Positions 42,659 to 50,822 are shown, counted from the first letter of the stretch. The stretch is 57,384 nucleotides of DNA from an uncultured Bacteroides sp. (GCA_947074205.1 CAMTOQ010000019.1:1-57384), one strand, 5' to 3'. Numbers and translations: made by a program. Notes: generated by a model not told the origin, from the sequence alone.

Positions 42659-44191
42659 TTATTTAGCGAAGCTAACAGAGCGAGTTTCGCGAATTACAGT
42701 GATCTTAACCTGTCCTGGGTAAGTCATTTCATCTTGAATCTTTTTAGCGATTTCTGTAGATAAGCTTTCTGTTTGCTTATCGTCAATCTTATCTGCGCCA
42801 ACAATTACGCGAAGTTCGCGACCAGCTTGGATAGCATATGTTTTAGTTACACCTGGGTAAGACATTGCTAGTTGTTCCAAGTCATTTAAGCGTTTGATAT
42901 AAGCTTCAACGATTTCGCGACGAGCACCTGGTCTGGCGCCTGAGATCGCGTCACAAACCTGAACGATTGGAGCAAGTAAGCTAGTCATTTCAACTTCGTC
43001 GTGGTGAGCACCAATAGCATTGCAAATGTCAGCTTTCTCTTTGTACTTCTCAGCAAGCTTCATACCAAGTAGTGCGTGAGGCAATTCTGGCTCCTCATCG
43101 GGTACTTTACCTATATCGTGGAGAAGACCGGCGCGTTTTGCTTTCTTAGGGTTAAGACCCAACTCAGAAGCCATAACAGCACAAAGGTTGGCTGTTTCAC
43201 GGGCGTGTTGAAGTAGGTTTTGACCATAAGATGAACGATACTTCATCTTACCGATGATACGTATAAGTTCAGGGTGCAATCCGTGGATACCTAAGTCGAT
43301 AGTAGTACGTTTACCGGTTTCGATGATTTCCTCTTCAACTTGTTTGCGCACCTTAGCTACAACTTCTTCGATACGAGCAGGGTGAATACGGCCGTCAGTA
43401 ACCAATTGGTGAAGTGCTAGACGAGCTACTTCGCGACGTACGGGGTCAAAAGCGGAAAGTACAATAGCTTCAGGAGTGTCATCAACTACGATTTCTACTC
43501 CGGTAGCAGCTTCAAGAGCACGAATGTTGCGACCTTCGCGACCGATGATACGGCCTTTGATTTCGTCAGATTCAATATGGAAAACTGTAACAGAATTCTC
43601 GATTGCAGTTTCTGTAGCAACACGTTGTATTGATTGGATAACGATGCGTTTTGCTTCGCGACCTGCTGTTAGTTTAGCATCGTCAACAATGTCGTTGATG
43701 TAAGATGCAGCCATTGTTTTGGCTTCCTCTTTTAGGTTTTCTACTAAGCGCTCTTTTGCTTCATCAGCAGAAAGACCTGAAATAGTTTCAAGTTTTTCAA
43801 TCTCTTGTTGTTGAAGTTTGTCTAGTTCATCTTTTTTCTTTTCGATGATACCTAGTTGTGCTTCTAAATTTTCTCTTACAGCCTCTGCTTCGTTCTTTTT
43901 TCTTTGCAATTCATCTTGGCGTTGGTTAATCACCATTTCGCGTTGTTTCAACCTGTTTTCAGCTTGTTGAATCTTCTGATTGCGTTGAGATACCTCTTTT
44001 TCGAGGTCTGCTTTTTTGTTTAAGAACTTCTCTTTAACTTCCAGGAGCTTATTCTTTTTTATTACTTCAGCTTCTGTCTCTGCCTCCTTGAGGATGTTGT
44101 CGTATTTTGCTTTCAGTCCATATTTGAAAAATAGGTAAGAAAGGATACCTCCCACAATGAAGCAAACAATGGATACTATTGTTACTAACAT
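42659..44191 (-). CDS. rny: Ribonuclease Y
   Basis: 510-residue membrane-anchored endoribonuclease that starts mRNA decay. The N-terminal TM segment ([20 protein letters not shown]) is followed by a long coiled coil to about residue 195, a KH domain ([20 protein letters not shown]) and an HD domain with [13 protein letters not shown] and [20 protein letters not shown], ending in [20 protein letters not shown]. Length and domain order match B. subtilis RNase Y. It lies downstream of zapA but is separated from it by a strong hairpin. Confidence 0.97.
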   Translation of the reverse strand: MLVTIVSIVCFIVGGILSYLFFKYGLKAKYDNILKEAETEAEVIKKNKLLEVKEKFLNKKADLEKEVSQRNQKIQQAENRLKQREMVINQRQDELQRKKNEAEAVRENLEAQLGIIEKKKDELDKLQQQEIEKLETISGLSADEAKERLVENLKEEAKTMAASYINDIVDDAKLTAGREAKRIVIQSIQRVATETAIENSVTVFHIESDEIKGRIIGREGRNIRALEAATGVEIVVDDTPEAIVLSAFDPVRREVARLALHQLVTDGRIHPARIEEVVAKVRKQVEEEIIETGKRTTIDLGIHGLHPELIRIIGKMKYRSSYGQNLLQHARETANLCAVMASELGLNPKKAKRAGLLHDIGKVPDEEPELPHALLGMKLAEKYKEKADICNAIGAHHDEVEMTSLLAPIVQVCDAISGARPGARREIVEAYIKRLNDLEQLAMSYPGVTKTYAIQAGRELRVIVGADKIDDKQTESLSTEIAKKIQDEMTYPGQVKITVIRETRSVSFAK

Positions 44192-44224
44192 TCTTGATTA
44201 TTATTAAAATATAAATATAAAAAC

Positions 44225-44272
44225 GCACTGCTCGTTTGCATGGATTAAATCATACAAATTTGAGCAGTGCGC
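44225..44272. terminator. Long hairpin between zapA and rny
   Basis: CGCACTGCTC pairs perfectly with GAGCAGTGCG; inside it TTTG pairs with CAAA and ATGGATT with AATCAT with one bulge, giving an extended stem. Runs of T on both sides suit a bidirectional terminator. Confidence 0.7.
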
Positions 44273-44303
44273 GATTTTTTTCTTGTTGATTGTAAAATGG
44301 AAT

Positions 44304-44594
44304 TTATCCATTTTTAAGGTGCTCATCAATCACCTCTGTCATCTTTTGAATATATTCTATATATGGCTCGGTGTCGTTTATTTGCTTAAGAGCGTAGTTC
44401 TCTTTAGCAAAATGGAAAGCAACCATAATGAGTAAATGCTCTTTCGAAAGCGTTTTAAATCGCTGTCTATATGCATTTATTGCCATATTAACTTGTTTGG
44501 CGGCTAATCTCACCATTTCCTCGTCTTCTCGCTTGATAGTCAAGGGGAAGTGGAGTTCCGCCATATTCAAATTTATCTTAATCTCATCGTTCAT
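44304..44594 (-). CDS. zapA: Cell division protein ZapA
   Basis: 96 residues. The ZapA fold is evident: IKINLNMAELHFPLTIKRED begins the globular head, then EEMVRLAAKQVNMAINAYRQ and the helix HLLIMVAFHFAKENYALKQI leading into a short coiled coil. ZapA bundles FtsZ filaments at the division ring. It is 14 bases behind a small coiled-coil protein gene. Confidence 0.9.
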   Translation of the reverse strand: MNDEIKINLNMAELHFPLTIKREDEEMVRLAAKQVNMAINAYRQRFKTLSKEHLLIMVAFHFAKENYALKQINDTEPYIEYIQKMTEVIDEHLKNG

Positions 44595-44608
44595 ACATCT
44601 ATCATCTT

Positions 44609-44902
44609 TTATTCGTTAAGTAGAGCGATGCATTCGTCGATCTCGCGCACTAGTCTGGACAATCGCAATTTAGCTTTCTTGAGCTCATTGCCGTTCCCGC
44701 TGATTGCCGCAGCCGTTTGAAAGTTGATATAGTTTTTTCGAAGGTTGTCAATCTCTTCTAAAAGTTTTTTTCTTTCTTCTTTTTCTGATTCGAGTAGCTC
44801 TTTCAGCTTGACTATCTCCTGCTTCTGCTGTTCGTTTACGTATACCAGGTGTCTCACTCTGGTCTCGAAGTCACTTAATAGTCTTTTCCTCTCTTCAATC
44901 AT
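44609..44902 (-). CDS. Small coiled-coil protein upstream of zapA
   Basis: 97 residues, nearly all helix with heptads (RVRHLVYVNEQQKQEIVKLK, LLESEKEERKKLLEEIDNLR), then a short break (AAAISGNGNELK) and a conserved-looking end (RLSRLVREIDECIALLNE). The size, coiled coil and operon with zapA suggest a divisome partner analogous in role to ZapB, but no homology to ZapB is claimed. Confidence 0.75.
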   Translation of the reverse strand: MIEERKRLLSDFETRVRHLVYVNEQQKQEIVKLKELLESEKEERKKLLEEIDNLRKNYINFQTAAAISGNGNELKKAKLRLSRLVREIDECIALLNE

Positions 44903-45161
44903 TACTATACCATAATTCTATACAAAAATACGATTAAGTATGGGATTACAAAAGTTTTTCATTATAAAAACTAAAAAAAGTTTCTTTTGACATTTGGCGC
45001 AACATTTACTCTGTCTTTGTGTATTTTATGCTATGCTAATCGATATTGTTATAGATAAAATAGCGCTCATAGCTATGAGAATGTTACATTGCCAGATATC
45101 TCTTTATTATCCCTTTCTAATTTCGTTTTAATTGTCCAATGAGGTGGGGAATGGGGAATTT
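44903..45161. other. Intergenic region containing a 14-bp palindrome
   Basis: Spacer between the zapA operon and the sigma-54 promoter region. CTCATAGCTATGAG (45066-45079) is a perfect palindrome and could be an operator. No gene is seen. Confidence 0.4.
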
Positions 45162-45201
45162 TTCTACACTTTATTGGGGAGTTCTACACTTTGTTCCACA
45201 A
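45162..45201 (+). promoter_or_regulatory. Candidate upstream activator sites for the sigma-54 promoter
   Basis: TTCTACACTTT occurs at 45162-45172 and again at 45182-45192, exactly 20 bp apart, two helical turns. Each copy is preceded by a GGGGA tract, and TTGGGGAG-N12-TTCCACAA forms an imperfect dyad across the second copy. The array is centred about 115 bp upstream of the expected start of transcription, the normal distance for an NtrC-type activator. Binding by the neighbouring regulator is inference. Confidence 0.55.
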
Positions 45202-45266
45202 CTCTGTTTCTATGACTATTTATTTATGTTGTTGATAATAAGGGTGATAGTGACTATTTGTATTTC

Positions 45267-45282
45267 TGGCATCCGGTTTGCA
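45267..45282 (+). promoter_or_regulatory. Sigma-54 (-24/-12) promoter of the small exported peptide gene
   Basis: TGGCATCCGGTTTGCA matches the sigma-54 consensus TGGCAC-N5-TTGCW at all but one position, with exactly 10 bases between the invariant GG and GC. Transcription would begin near 45294, leaving a leader of about 95 bases. A palindrome TAAGCGCTTA overlaps the expected start. Confidence 0.8.
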
Positions 45283-45387
45283 TTATCTTTAGTGTAAGCG
45301 CTTAACAATAGCTGCTTAGTAAAGTATAAAGCAATATTTATAAATAACAGAATTAGTTTAATAATTCATTTTAAAGCAAATTAGATT

Positions 45388-45609
45388 ATGAAAAAGTTAG
45401 TTTTATCAGTAGCAATGTTTGTATTTGTATGTGGTGGTTCATTTGTAGCTATGGCTCAAGAGCCTGTAAAGACTCAACAACCAACAGAACAAACTGAAGG
45501 TGAAAAACCTTGTGAAGAAAAGTCTGAAGAGTGTAAATCTGAAGAAACAGCTCAAGAGACTCCTGCTCAAGAAGAAGCTCCTAAAACAGAAACAGAAACT
45601 GCGGAGTAA
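45388..45609 (+). CDS. Small exported acidic peptide under sigma-54 control
   Basis: 73 residues. A strong signal peptide (MKKLVLSVAMFVFVCGGSFV, cleavage after AMA) leaves a mature peptide of about 50 residues that is dominated by Glu, Thr, Gln, Pro and Lys and is predicted to be disordered and strongly acidic, with two cysteines eight residues apart (PCEEKSEECK). I recognise no family. It has its own sigma-54 promoter and strong terminator, and stands beside an NtrC-type regulator and a hybrid kinase. It could be a metal-, polyamine- or stress-related envelope peptide, but no function is shown. Confidence 0.75.
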   Translation: MKKLVLSVAMFVFVCGGSFVAMAQEPVKTQQPTEQTEGEKPCEEKSEECKSEETAQETPAQEEAPKTETETAE

Positions 45610-45659
45610 TTAATGTGAGAAAATTGTGTAAATAGTTTAGTGTAGTTTTAAGTTTTGAG

Positions 45660-45695
45660 ACATCTCTCGGTTTTATTACCGAGGGATGTTTTTTT
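45660..45695 (+). terminator. Terminator of the small exported peptide gene
   Basis: An 11-bp stem ACATCTCTCGG / CCGAGGGATGT (one T-G pair) with an 8-base loop and seven T, 50 bases past the stop. Confidence 0.92.
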
Positions 45696-45710
45696 ACTTT
45701 TAGGCTCTCG

Positions 45711-47078
45711 TTAGATGGTGTCAAGCTCATAAAGCTTTAGTTTGTTGTAGAGAGTTTTGCGGTCAATGTTTAATAGTTGTGCTGCTTTGCTCTTATTGTT
45801 ATTTGTGCGTCGCAGTGCCTCTAGTATCTGTTCTTTCTCAGAATCTTTATTGCGGAGTTCTATACTATCAGTTTTTATGGTGTCGGTGATGCCAGTAGCC
45901 AGCGGTAAGCCTAGTTCCAACGGGGTGACAAAATCTGATGTGGACAAAAGAGTGGCGCGTTTTATTACATTCTTCATCTCACGGAGGTTTCCCGGCCAAG
46001 GGTAATTCATTAGTTGAACAGTAGCATCTGTGCCAAAACCTATTATAGATTTGTTTAATTCGGCATTGGCCTGGTTGAGAAAGAAGTTAGCGAATAGCAT
46101 AATATCCTCTTTGCGTTCTTTTAGTGTGGGCATCACTAGTGTAAACTCATTGAGGCGGTGAAATAGATCCTCGCGGAAGCTCCCGTTTTCTATAGCCTTT
46201 TGCAGGTTCTCGTTGGTAGCTGATACTATTCTTATGTCGACCTGAATCTCTTTGGGTGATCCCACAGGACGAATTCGTCTCTCTTGTAAGGCGCGCAGCA
46301 GCTGAATTTGCACCTCATAGCTTAGATTACCTACTTCGTCCAAAAAAATAGTACCACCGTTGGCTGCTTCGAAAGCGCCTACTTTATCGGCCAATGCACC
46401 TGTAAATGAGCCTTTGATATGGCCGAAAAACTCTGAGGCTGCAAGATCCTTTGGCATTGCACCGCAGTCTATGGCAATAAAGGGTTTATCTTTTCTTGAA
46501 CTTAACTCATGAATGCGTTTGGCTACATACTCCTTGCCGGTACCACTAGCTCCATTAATAAGTACCGACATATTAGTTGGAGCAACTAGTGCAACATGCG
46601 AATAAAGTTGTTTGGCTACAGCGCTAACGCCTTCCAAGTAAGAAGATGTATGGGTGCTGGTGTTATTTTTCGCTAAATTGCTTTTTTGTTTGCTGCTCTC
46701 TTTGTCAGCTATTGGTTTTGGAGTGGCTGTAGCTTCGCCTATTTTCTTCAACAACTCTTCGGGGTTGAAGGGTTTGGCAATGTAGTCGCAAGCGCCCATT
46801 TTCATGGCTTGTACTGCCGACTGTATTTCGGCATAACTAGTCATTATTATAAAAGGTATAGAATGGCCCGACTCTTTGCACCAGCTTAGTAATTCGATAC
46901 CATCTTTGTCGGGTAGACGAAGGTCGGATAAGATAAGATCAATAGAATCTGAATCAATTGCTTTTTGGGCACGAGCCACTGTGCTAGTGGTTGAGGCATC
47001 GAAGCCTTTCTTGCACAACCATGATTTTAGCATAGTGCCAAATGTGACATCGTCTTCCACTATTAATACTCTCTTCAT
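45711..47078 (-). CDS. Sigma-54-dependent response regulator (NtrC family)
   Basis: 455 residues in three domains. The receiver (MKRVLIVEDDVTFGTMLKSW) has its phosphoacceptor in DLILSDLRLPDKDG. The AAA+ activator domain shows Walker A INGASGTGKEYVAKRIHELS, the sigma-54-contacting loop GSFTGALADKVGAFE (GSFTGA instead of the usual GAFTGA) and Walker B GGTIFLDEVGNLS. The C-terminal Fis-type HTH is NNNKSKAAQLLNIDRKTLYN. Upstream in-frame codons would add 36 unrelated residues before the receiver and are rejected. It is divergent from the hybrid kinase and convergent with the sigma-54-controlled peptide gene. Confidence 0.95.
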   Translation of the reverse strand: MKRVLIVEDDVTFGTMLKSWLCKKGFDASTTSTVARAQKAIDSDSIDLILSDLRLPDKDGIELLSWCKESGHSIPFIIMTSYAEIQSAVQAMKMGACDYIAKPFNPEELLKKIGEATATPKPIADKESSKQKSNLAKNNTSTHTSSYLEGVSAVAKQLYSHVALVAPTNMSVLINGASGTGKEYVAKRIHELSSRKDKPFIAIDCGAMPKDLAASEFFGHIKGSFTGALADKVGAFEAANGGTIFLDEVGNLSYEVQIQLLRALQERRIRPVGSPKEIQVDIRIVSATNENLQKAIENGSFREDLFHRLNEFTLVMPTLKERKEDIMLFANFFLNQANAELNKSIIGFGTDATVQLMNYPWPGNLREMKNVIKRATLLSTSDFVTPLELGLPLATGITDTIKTDSIELRNKDSEKEQILEALRRTNNNKSKAAQLLNIDRKTLYNKLKLYELDTI

Positions 47079-47134
47079 ATTCGTTGTCTTACAATTTGTT
47101 CTATACAAAGGTAAGCGCTTTTCAATGAATAGTC

Positions 47135-47142
47135 TATATTTG
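47135..47142 (+). promoter_or_regulatory. -7 box of the hybrid kinase gene
   Basis: TATATTTG, exact to TAnnTTTG, 51 bases before the chosen ATG. On the opposite strand TACCTTTG (47106-47113) is a matching -7 candidate for the regulator gene, so the two may use closely spaced divergent promoters. GTAAGCGCTT (47111-47120) lies between them. Confidence 0.5.
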
Positions 47143-47193
47143 TAAACTAAAAAATAGTCAAATGCGTTGACTTGTTCTTTCTGCATTTGTAAT

Positions 47194-49512
47194 ATGTCAT
47201 CTATGAACTCATTTCGCTTTACTACAATTAAAATAGTATTGGGCTACTCATTATTGTTAGTCTTTTTGCTTTTCGGGTTACTCTTTATTCGCCGCGAAAT
47301 GAGGATTCTGTCCCAGTCAGGTCAGCAGCAAGAGTCTGTAGCAGATAGCCTTTTGCACCTGTTGGCCGAGAAAGACAGAAGTATCCTACAGATGGTGCAG
47401 CTTATGAATAAAGCTAATGAGCAGGCTTTGTCTATGACCGAAATCGAACGAATCATTTCGGAGCAAGATTCCGTTTTTGCCCAGCAACGGGTGCAGCGAA
47501 GTGTAGTGATGAAACAAGATACAGTACTCGCTTCGCCTCCAAAAAAGGGCTTCCTAAAACGTGTGGCCGAAGTATTTGCTCCATCTAAAAATGATACTAC
47601 CATTTTGCTAAATACCTCTTATGAGGTGTCAATCGATAGTGTGATTGAGGCTGTGAACCCTGCCGATTCGTTGCATCAGCGCCTTTTAAAGGCCAATGAG
47701 GAGAGTCGCAAAACACAGCAACTTTTGGCTCGTCGCAATAGTGCTAGATTTCGTAAAATCAATCAGCAGCTTTCTGCTAGGATGGACAGCTTGATGAAAG
47801 ATTTTGAGCAGAACATGATGGCTCAGACAGATGCTATGGCTCAGCGCGAACACCAGGTTAGAGAGCGTTCCTCAAAAGTGTTGGGTGGGATAGCTATTGC
47901 TGCTTTGCTGCTGTCGGTGATCTTTGTAATCATTATATGGCGTGACTTGTCTCAAAGCAATCGCTACCGCAAACGATTGGAAGAAGCCAATGAACGTACA
48001 GCTCAACTATTGGTGGCTAGGGAGAAGCTGATGCTTGCTATTACTCACGACATAAAAGCGCCTTTGAGTTCAGTGCTAGGCTATGTAGAGCTGTTGCGGC
48101 AGTCTGTTTCCTCCGAGAAAGAGCGTACTTACCTTACTAATATGGAGGCTTCCTCCCAACATCTGCTAAAACTGATTACTGATCTCCTAGATTTTCATCG
48201 TCTCGACTTGAATAAGATGGAGATTAATCGAGAATCTTTCAACCCTTATCGTCTTTTCGAGGAGTTGACCGAAAGCTTTGTGCCGCTAGTTGACGCTAAA
48301 CATCTTGATTTTAATGCAGATATTGCTCCTGAACTCAATCAACTATATATAAGTGATCCATTACGCATTCGTCAGATTGTGACGAACCTACTATCCAATG
48401 CCATTAAGTTTACTGCTCAGGGTAGTGTGTCGTTGCGGGTCAATTATAGCAATTCTGTACTATATATATATGTAGCAGATACTGGTGCGGGTATCAGTAA
48501 CGAACAAAAGGAATTGATATTTCGTGAATTCACCCGTCTACCTCAGGCGCAAGGACAAGAAGGAGTAGGGTTGGGGCTTTCTATCGTTCATAAATTAGTG
48601 CGTCTTCTCGAAGGGGAGATAACTGTCGAGAGTGAAGTGGGACAGGGAACAGAATTTGCAGTTCGGTTACCGCTTTATTTGCTTCAGCATACAAAGGAGG
48701 ATGCACCGTTCGAAATGCCAGCAACCACGGATGTGGTTACTGTTAACTCGGCCTCGGGGCTTAATGTACTAATGATCGATGATGATGAGATGCAACTCGC
48801 CTTGACACGCGAGATGTTGCAACATCAGGGGATGTCTGTAACTTGCTGTAACCAAGTAGATGATCTGTTGAATCAACTTCGCACCAATCAGTTTGACCTA
48901 CTACTCACCGATATTCAGATGCCGGCAATGAGTGGGTTCGATCTTTTACGTTTGCTTCGTGCGTCCAATGTGGGGCAGTCGCGCCAAATTCCTGTTATAG
49001 CAGTAACCGCTCGAAGCGATATGTCTCTTTCTGAGTTTTTAGAAGCTGGTTTTGCGGGATGTTTGCACAAGCCATTTACTATGAAAGAGTTGCTATCTAC
49101 ACTTCATGACAGCCATTTCACGCTTAACGCTCCTTTGGTTGAAGAATTTGCAACTCCTTCTCAGTCGGAGGTGTACAACTTTGATGCTCTATTGATTTAT
49201 ACCGATGGAGATGTAGAGCTAGGGCATTCTATTCTTTCAACTTTTATAGATGAGACTAATAAGGATCTTCATTTCTTAGATGAAGCTTTGCAGAAGGGAG
49301 ATGTCCGTGCCATAGCTGCAAAATCTCACAAGCTATTGCCTATATTTACAATGTTGGGTCATTCGGAAGCTATATCACTTCTTGCCGAACTAGAGAATAG
49401 CAAGGATCCGTCATCTCTTAATGATGGATATCTAGAGAGGGTGCGCCTGCTTATTACCGCATTGCAAAACTCCTTAAAGATGGCTCATAGCTATCAAAAA
49501 AATCTTCAATAA
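47194..49512 (+). CDS. Hybrid histidine kinase with receiver and Hpt domains
   Basis: 772 residues. TM1 (IVLGYSLLLVFLLFGLLFIR) and TM2 near 235-255 (GGIAIAALLLSVIFVIIIW) bracket a periplasmic region of about 200 residues that is mostly helical coiled coil with no recognised sensor fold. Then come HisKA (LMLAITHDIKAPLSSVLGYV), HATPase with NLLSNAIKFTAQGSV and EGVGLGLSIVHKLV, a receiver (LNVLMIDDDEMQLALTREML; Asp in LLLTDIQMPAMSG) and a C-terminal Hpt domain with the histidine in AAKSHKLLPIFTML. The internal relay ideally suits phosphotransfer to the adjacent NtrC-type regulator. A start three codons later (MNSFRF) is equally possible. Confidence 0.93.
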   Translation: MSSMNSFRFTTIKIVLGYSLLLVFLLFGLLFIRREMRILSQSGQQQESVADSLLHLLAEKDRSILQMVQLMNKANEQALSMTEIERIISEQDSVFAQQRVQRSVVMKQDTVLASPPKKGFLKRVAEVFAPSKNDTTILLNTSYEVSIDSVIEAVNPADSLHQRLLKANEESRKTQQLLARRNSARFRKINQQLSARMDSLMKDFEQNMMAQTDAMAQREHQVRERSSKVLGGIAIAALLLSVIFVIIIWRDLSQSNRYRKRLEEANERTAQLLVAREKLMLAITHDIKAPLSSVLGYVELLRQSVSSEKERTYLTNMEASSQHLLKLITDLLDFHRLDLNKMEINRESFNPYRLFEELTESFVPLVDAKHLDFNADIAPELNQLYISDPLRIRQIVTNLLSNAIKFTAQGSVSLRVNYSNSVLYIYVADTGAGISNEQKELIFREFTRLPQAQGQEGVGLGLSIVHKLVRLLEGEITVESEVGQGTEFAVRLPLYLLQHTKEDAPFEMPATTDVVTVNSASGLNVLMIDDDEMQLALTREMLQHQGMSVTCCNQVDDLLNQLRTNQFDLLLTDIQMPAMSGFDLLRLLRASNVGQSRQIPVIAVTARSDMSLSEFLEAGFAGCLHKPFTMKELLSTLHDSHFTLNAPLVEEFATPSQSEVYNFDALLIYTDGDVELGHSILSTFIDETNKDLHFLDEALQKGDVRAIAAKSHKLLPIFTMLGHSEAISLLAELENSKDPSSLNDGYLERVRLLITALQNSLKMAHSYQKNLQ

Positions 49513-49547
49513 CTATCCCATTTGATGGGGGTATCTCTGCCCTTTAT

Positions 49548-49630
49548 TGGCAAGCCTTACTCAGCGTGGTGGCAAGGGCTACTCACCACGGTGGCAAGGG
49601 CTTGCTACCACGCTAACCTCAGCTATCCAC
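49548..49630. repeat. Intergenic GTGGCAAG palindromic repeat, copy B
   Basis: TTGGCAAG, then GTGGTGGCAAGGGCT and CACCACGGTGGCAAGGGCTT occur in tandem right after the kinase gene. The same words make up the repeat near 12.34-12.41 kb. A 66-codon open frame across it is not credible as a gene. Confidence 0.6.
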
Positions 49631-49781
49631 CAAACTCACTTTTTGTTCAAAATATCGCGAGAGTTAATGCTTTAGCTTTCAGTGTTTTGTGTTTTTGTAT
49701 CCGTTTTCGGCTAATGGGATGATCGAATTTGCTGTTTTTGATTCTTTTTTGAAGAAAAATATAAAATAGTTTATTAAATTA

Positions 49782-49812
49782 TTTGGTTTATAAAATAAAC
49801 TACTTATATTTG
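49782..49812 (+). promoter_or_regulatory. Promoter of the membrane protein / winged-helix operon
   Basis: TTTG, a 19-base spacer and TATATTTG give complete -33 and -7 Bacteroides promoter elements, 63 bases before the ATG. Confidence 0.7.
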
Positions 49813-49875
49813 CAAAGTAATCTAATCGCAATAACAAGAATTAAACGTAATAAATCACTTTAAAATCTATCGAAA

Positions 49876-50478
49876 ATGGAAAAGAAATTCACAGAAAAAG
49901 AAAGTTTGGAATTGATCACAAAGATGATTAACAATTCAAAACGCAATGTTTCAGAAAACGCTGGTGGTCCATCTTTAATTTGGGGATATGCTACAGTTGT
50001 TACCTCTCTATTAGTTTATTTGGGATGTCTCTTCTTTTATTCCCCTCAAATTATGTATTTGTGGTGTTTGTTGCCTATCATCGGTGGTGTAGGAATGCTA
50101 ATCTTAAATAAGCGAGAAAAACCGGTGCTTGTCAAGACCTACTTCGACCGTGTGATAAATGCTATTTGGATTGTATTCGGGGTACTCGGATTCTCTATCT
50201 CTATCTCAGCCTTTATCTTTCCAATACCTATTCTGTTTATAATAGCTATTGTTATGACAGCAGGGACAACGCTGACAGGACTTGTTTCCGACTTTAAGCC
50301 TTATGTGATTATGGGTTTCATCGGCATGGCGCTATCTTTCCTTTGTCTTGCGTTTACGGGTGTAGAGTCTATTTTGATATTTGCAGGTATATTTGTCGTG
50401 GCAATGATAATTCCAGGTCATATGGCCAATAGTGCAACTCGTAGCGAGCTAAAAGCTAGACCCGAAACAGCAAAATAA
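49876..50478 (+). CDS. Multi-pass membrane protein paired with a winged-helix regulator
   Basis: 200 residues. The cytoplasmic N-terminus MEKKFTEKESLELITKMINN with SKRNVSENAGGPSLIWGY is a Bacteroidetes pattern found before small transcription regulators. Six hydrophobic segments follow, between about residues 38 and 185 (ATVVTSLLVYLGCLFFYSPQ; IFVVAMIIPGHM). No transporter motif is recognised. The next gene, 13 bases on, encodes a small regulator, so the protein may be its target or membrane partner. Confidence 0.75.
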   Translation: MEKKFTEKESLELITKMINNSKRNVSENAGGPSLIWGYATVVTSLLVYLGCLFFYSPQIMYLWCLLPIIGGVGMLILNKREKPVLVKTYFDRVINAIWIVFGVLGFSISISAFIFPIPILFIIAIVMTAGTTLTGLVSDFKPYVIMGFIGMALSFLCLAFTGVESILIFAGIFVVAMIIPGHMANSATRSELKARPETAK

Positions 50479-50491
50479 TAACTACACGATT

Positions 50492-50776
50492 ATGTTTAAA
50501 GAACTAAACCCTTTACTTCACTCTGAACTTCGTCTTGCCGTGATGTCACTGCTGATTACTGCCGAAGAAGCCGACTTTGTCTATATTAGACAGCAAACTG
50601 GGGCTACCGCAGGCAACCTCAGCATCCAAATAGACAAGCTCAACAAGGCAGGCTATGTGGAAGTTACCAAGACTTTCAAAGGAAAGATGCCTTGCACTCT
50701 ATGCAAAATTACCCCACTAGGCATACAAGCTTTTGAAGAGTATGTGGAGGCACTCAAAAGTTATATCATAAAATAG
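50492..50776 (+). CDS. Winged-helix transcriptional regulator (ArsR/MarR-like, HTH_34 type)
   Basis: 94 residues forming a single winged-helix domain: LNPLLHSELRLAVMSLLITA, EEADFVYIRQQTGATAGNLS with the recognition helix IQIDKLNKAGYVEVTKTFKG, and a C-terminal dimer helix (AFEEYVEALKSYIIK). The N-terminal ELRLAVMSLL and G-x-T-x-G-N-L-S/H sequence is typical of the small regulators of membrane-protein operons in this phylum. Co-transcribed with the upstream membrane protein. Confidence 0.88.
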   Translation: MFKELNPLLHSELRLAVMSLLITAEEADFVYIRQQTGATAGNLSIQIDKLNKAGYVEVTKTFKGKMPCTLCKITPLGIQAFEEYVEALKSYIIK

Positions 50777-50822
50777 ATGTAAGCTAGATGCCTCTAGTGT
50801 AAATCAAATAGATAAATCTCCT

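Noticed and set aside
44192..44303. A 6S RNA next to zapA, as in enterobacteria
   Set aside because: Only about 110 bases are available and they hold one terminator-like hairpin, too short for a 6S RNA of about 180 bases with a central bubble.
49522..49722. A 66-codon open frame after the hybrid kinase gene
   Set aside because: It runs through the GTGGCAAG repeat, has no recognisable protein pattern and no ribosome-binding context.
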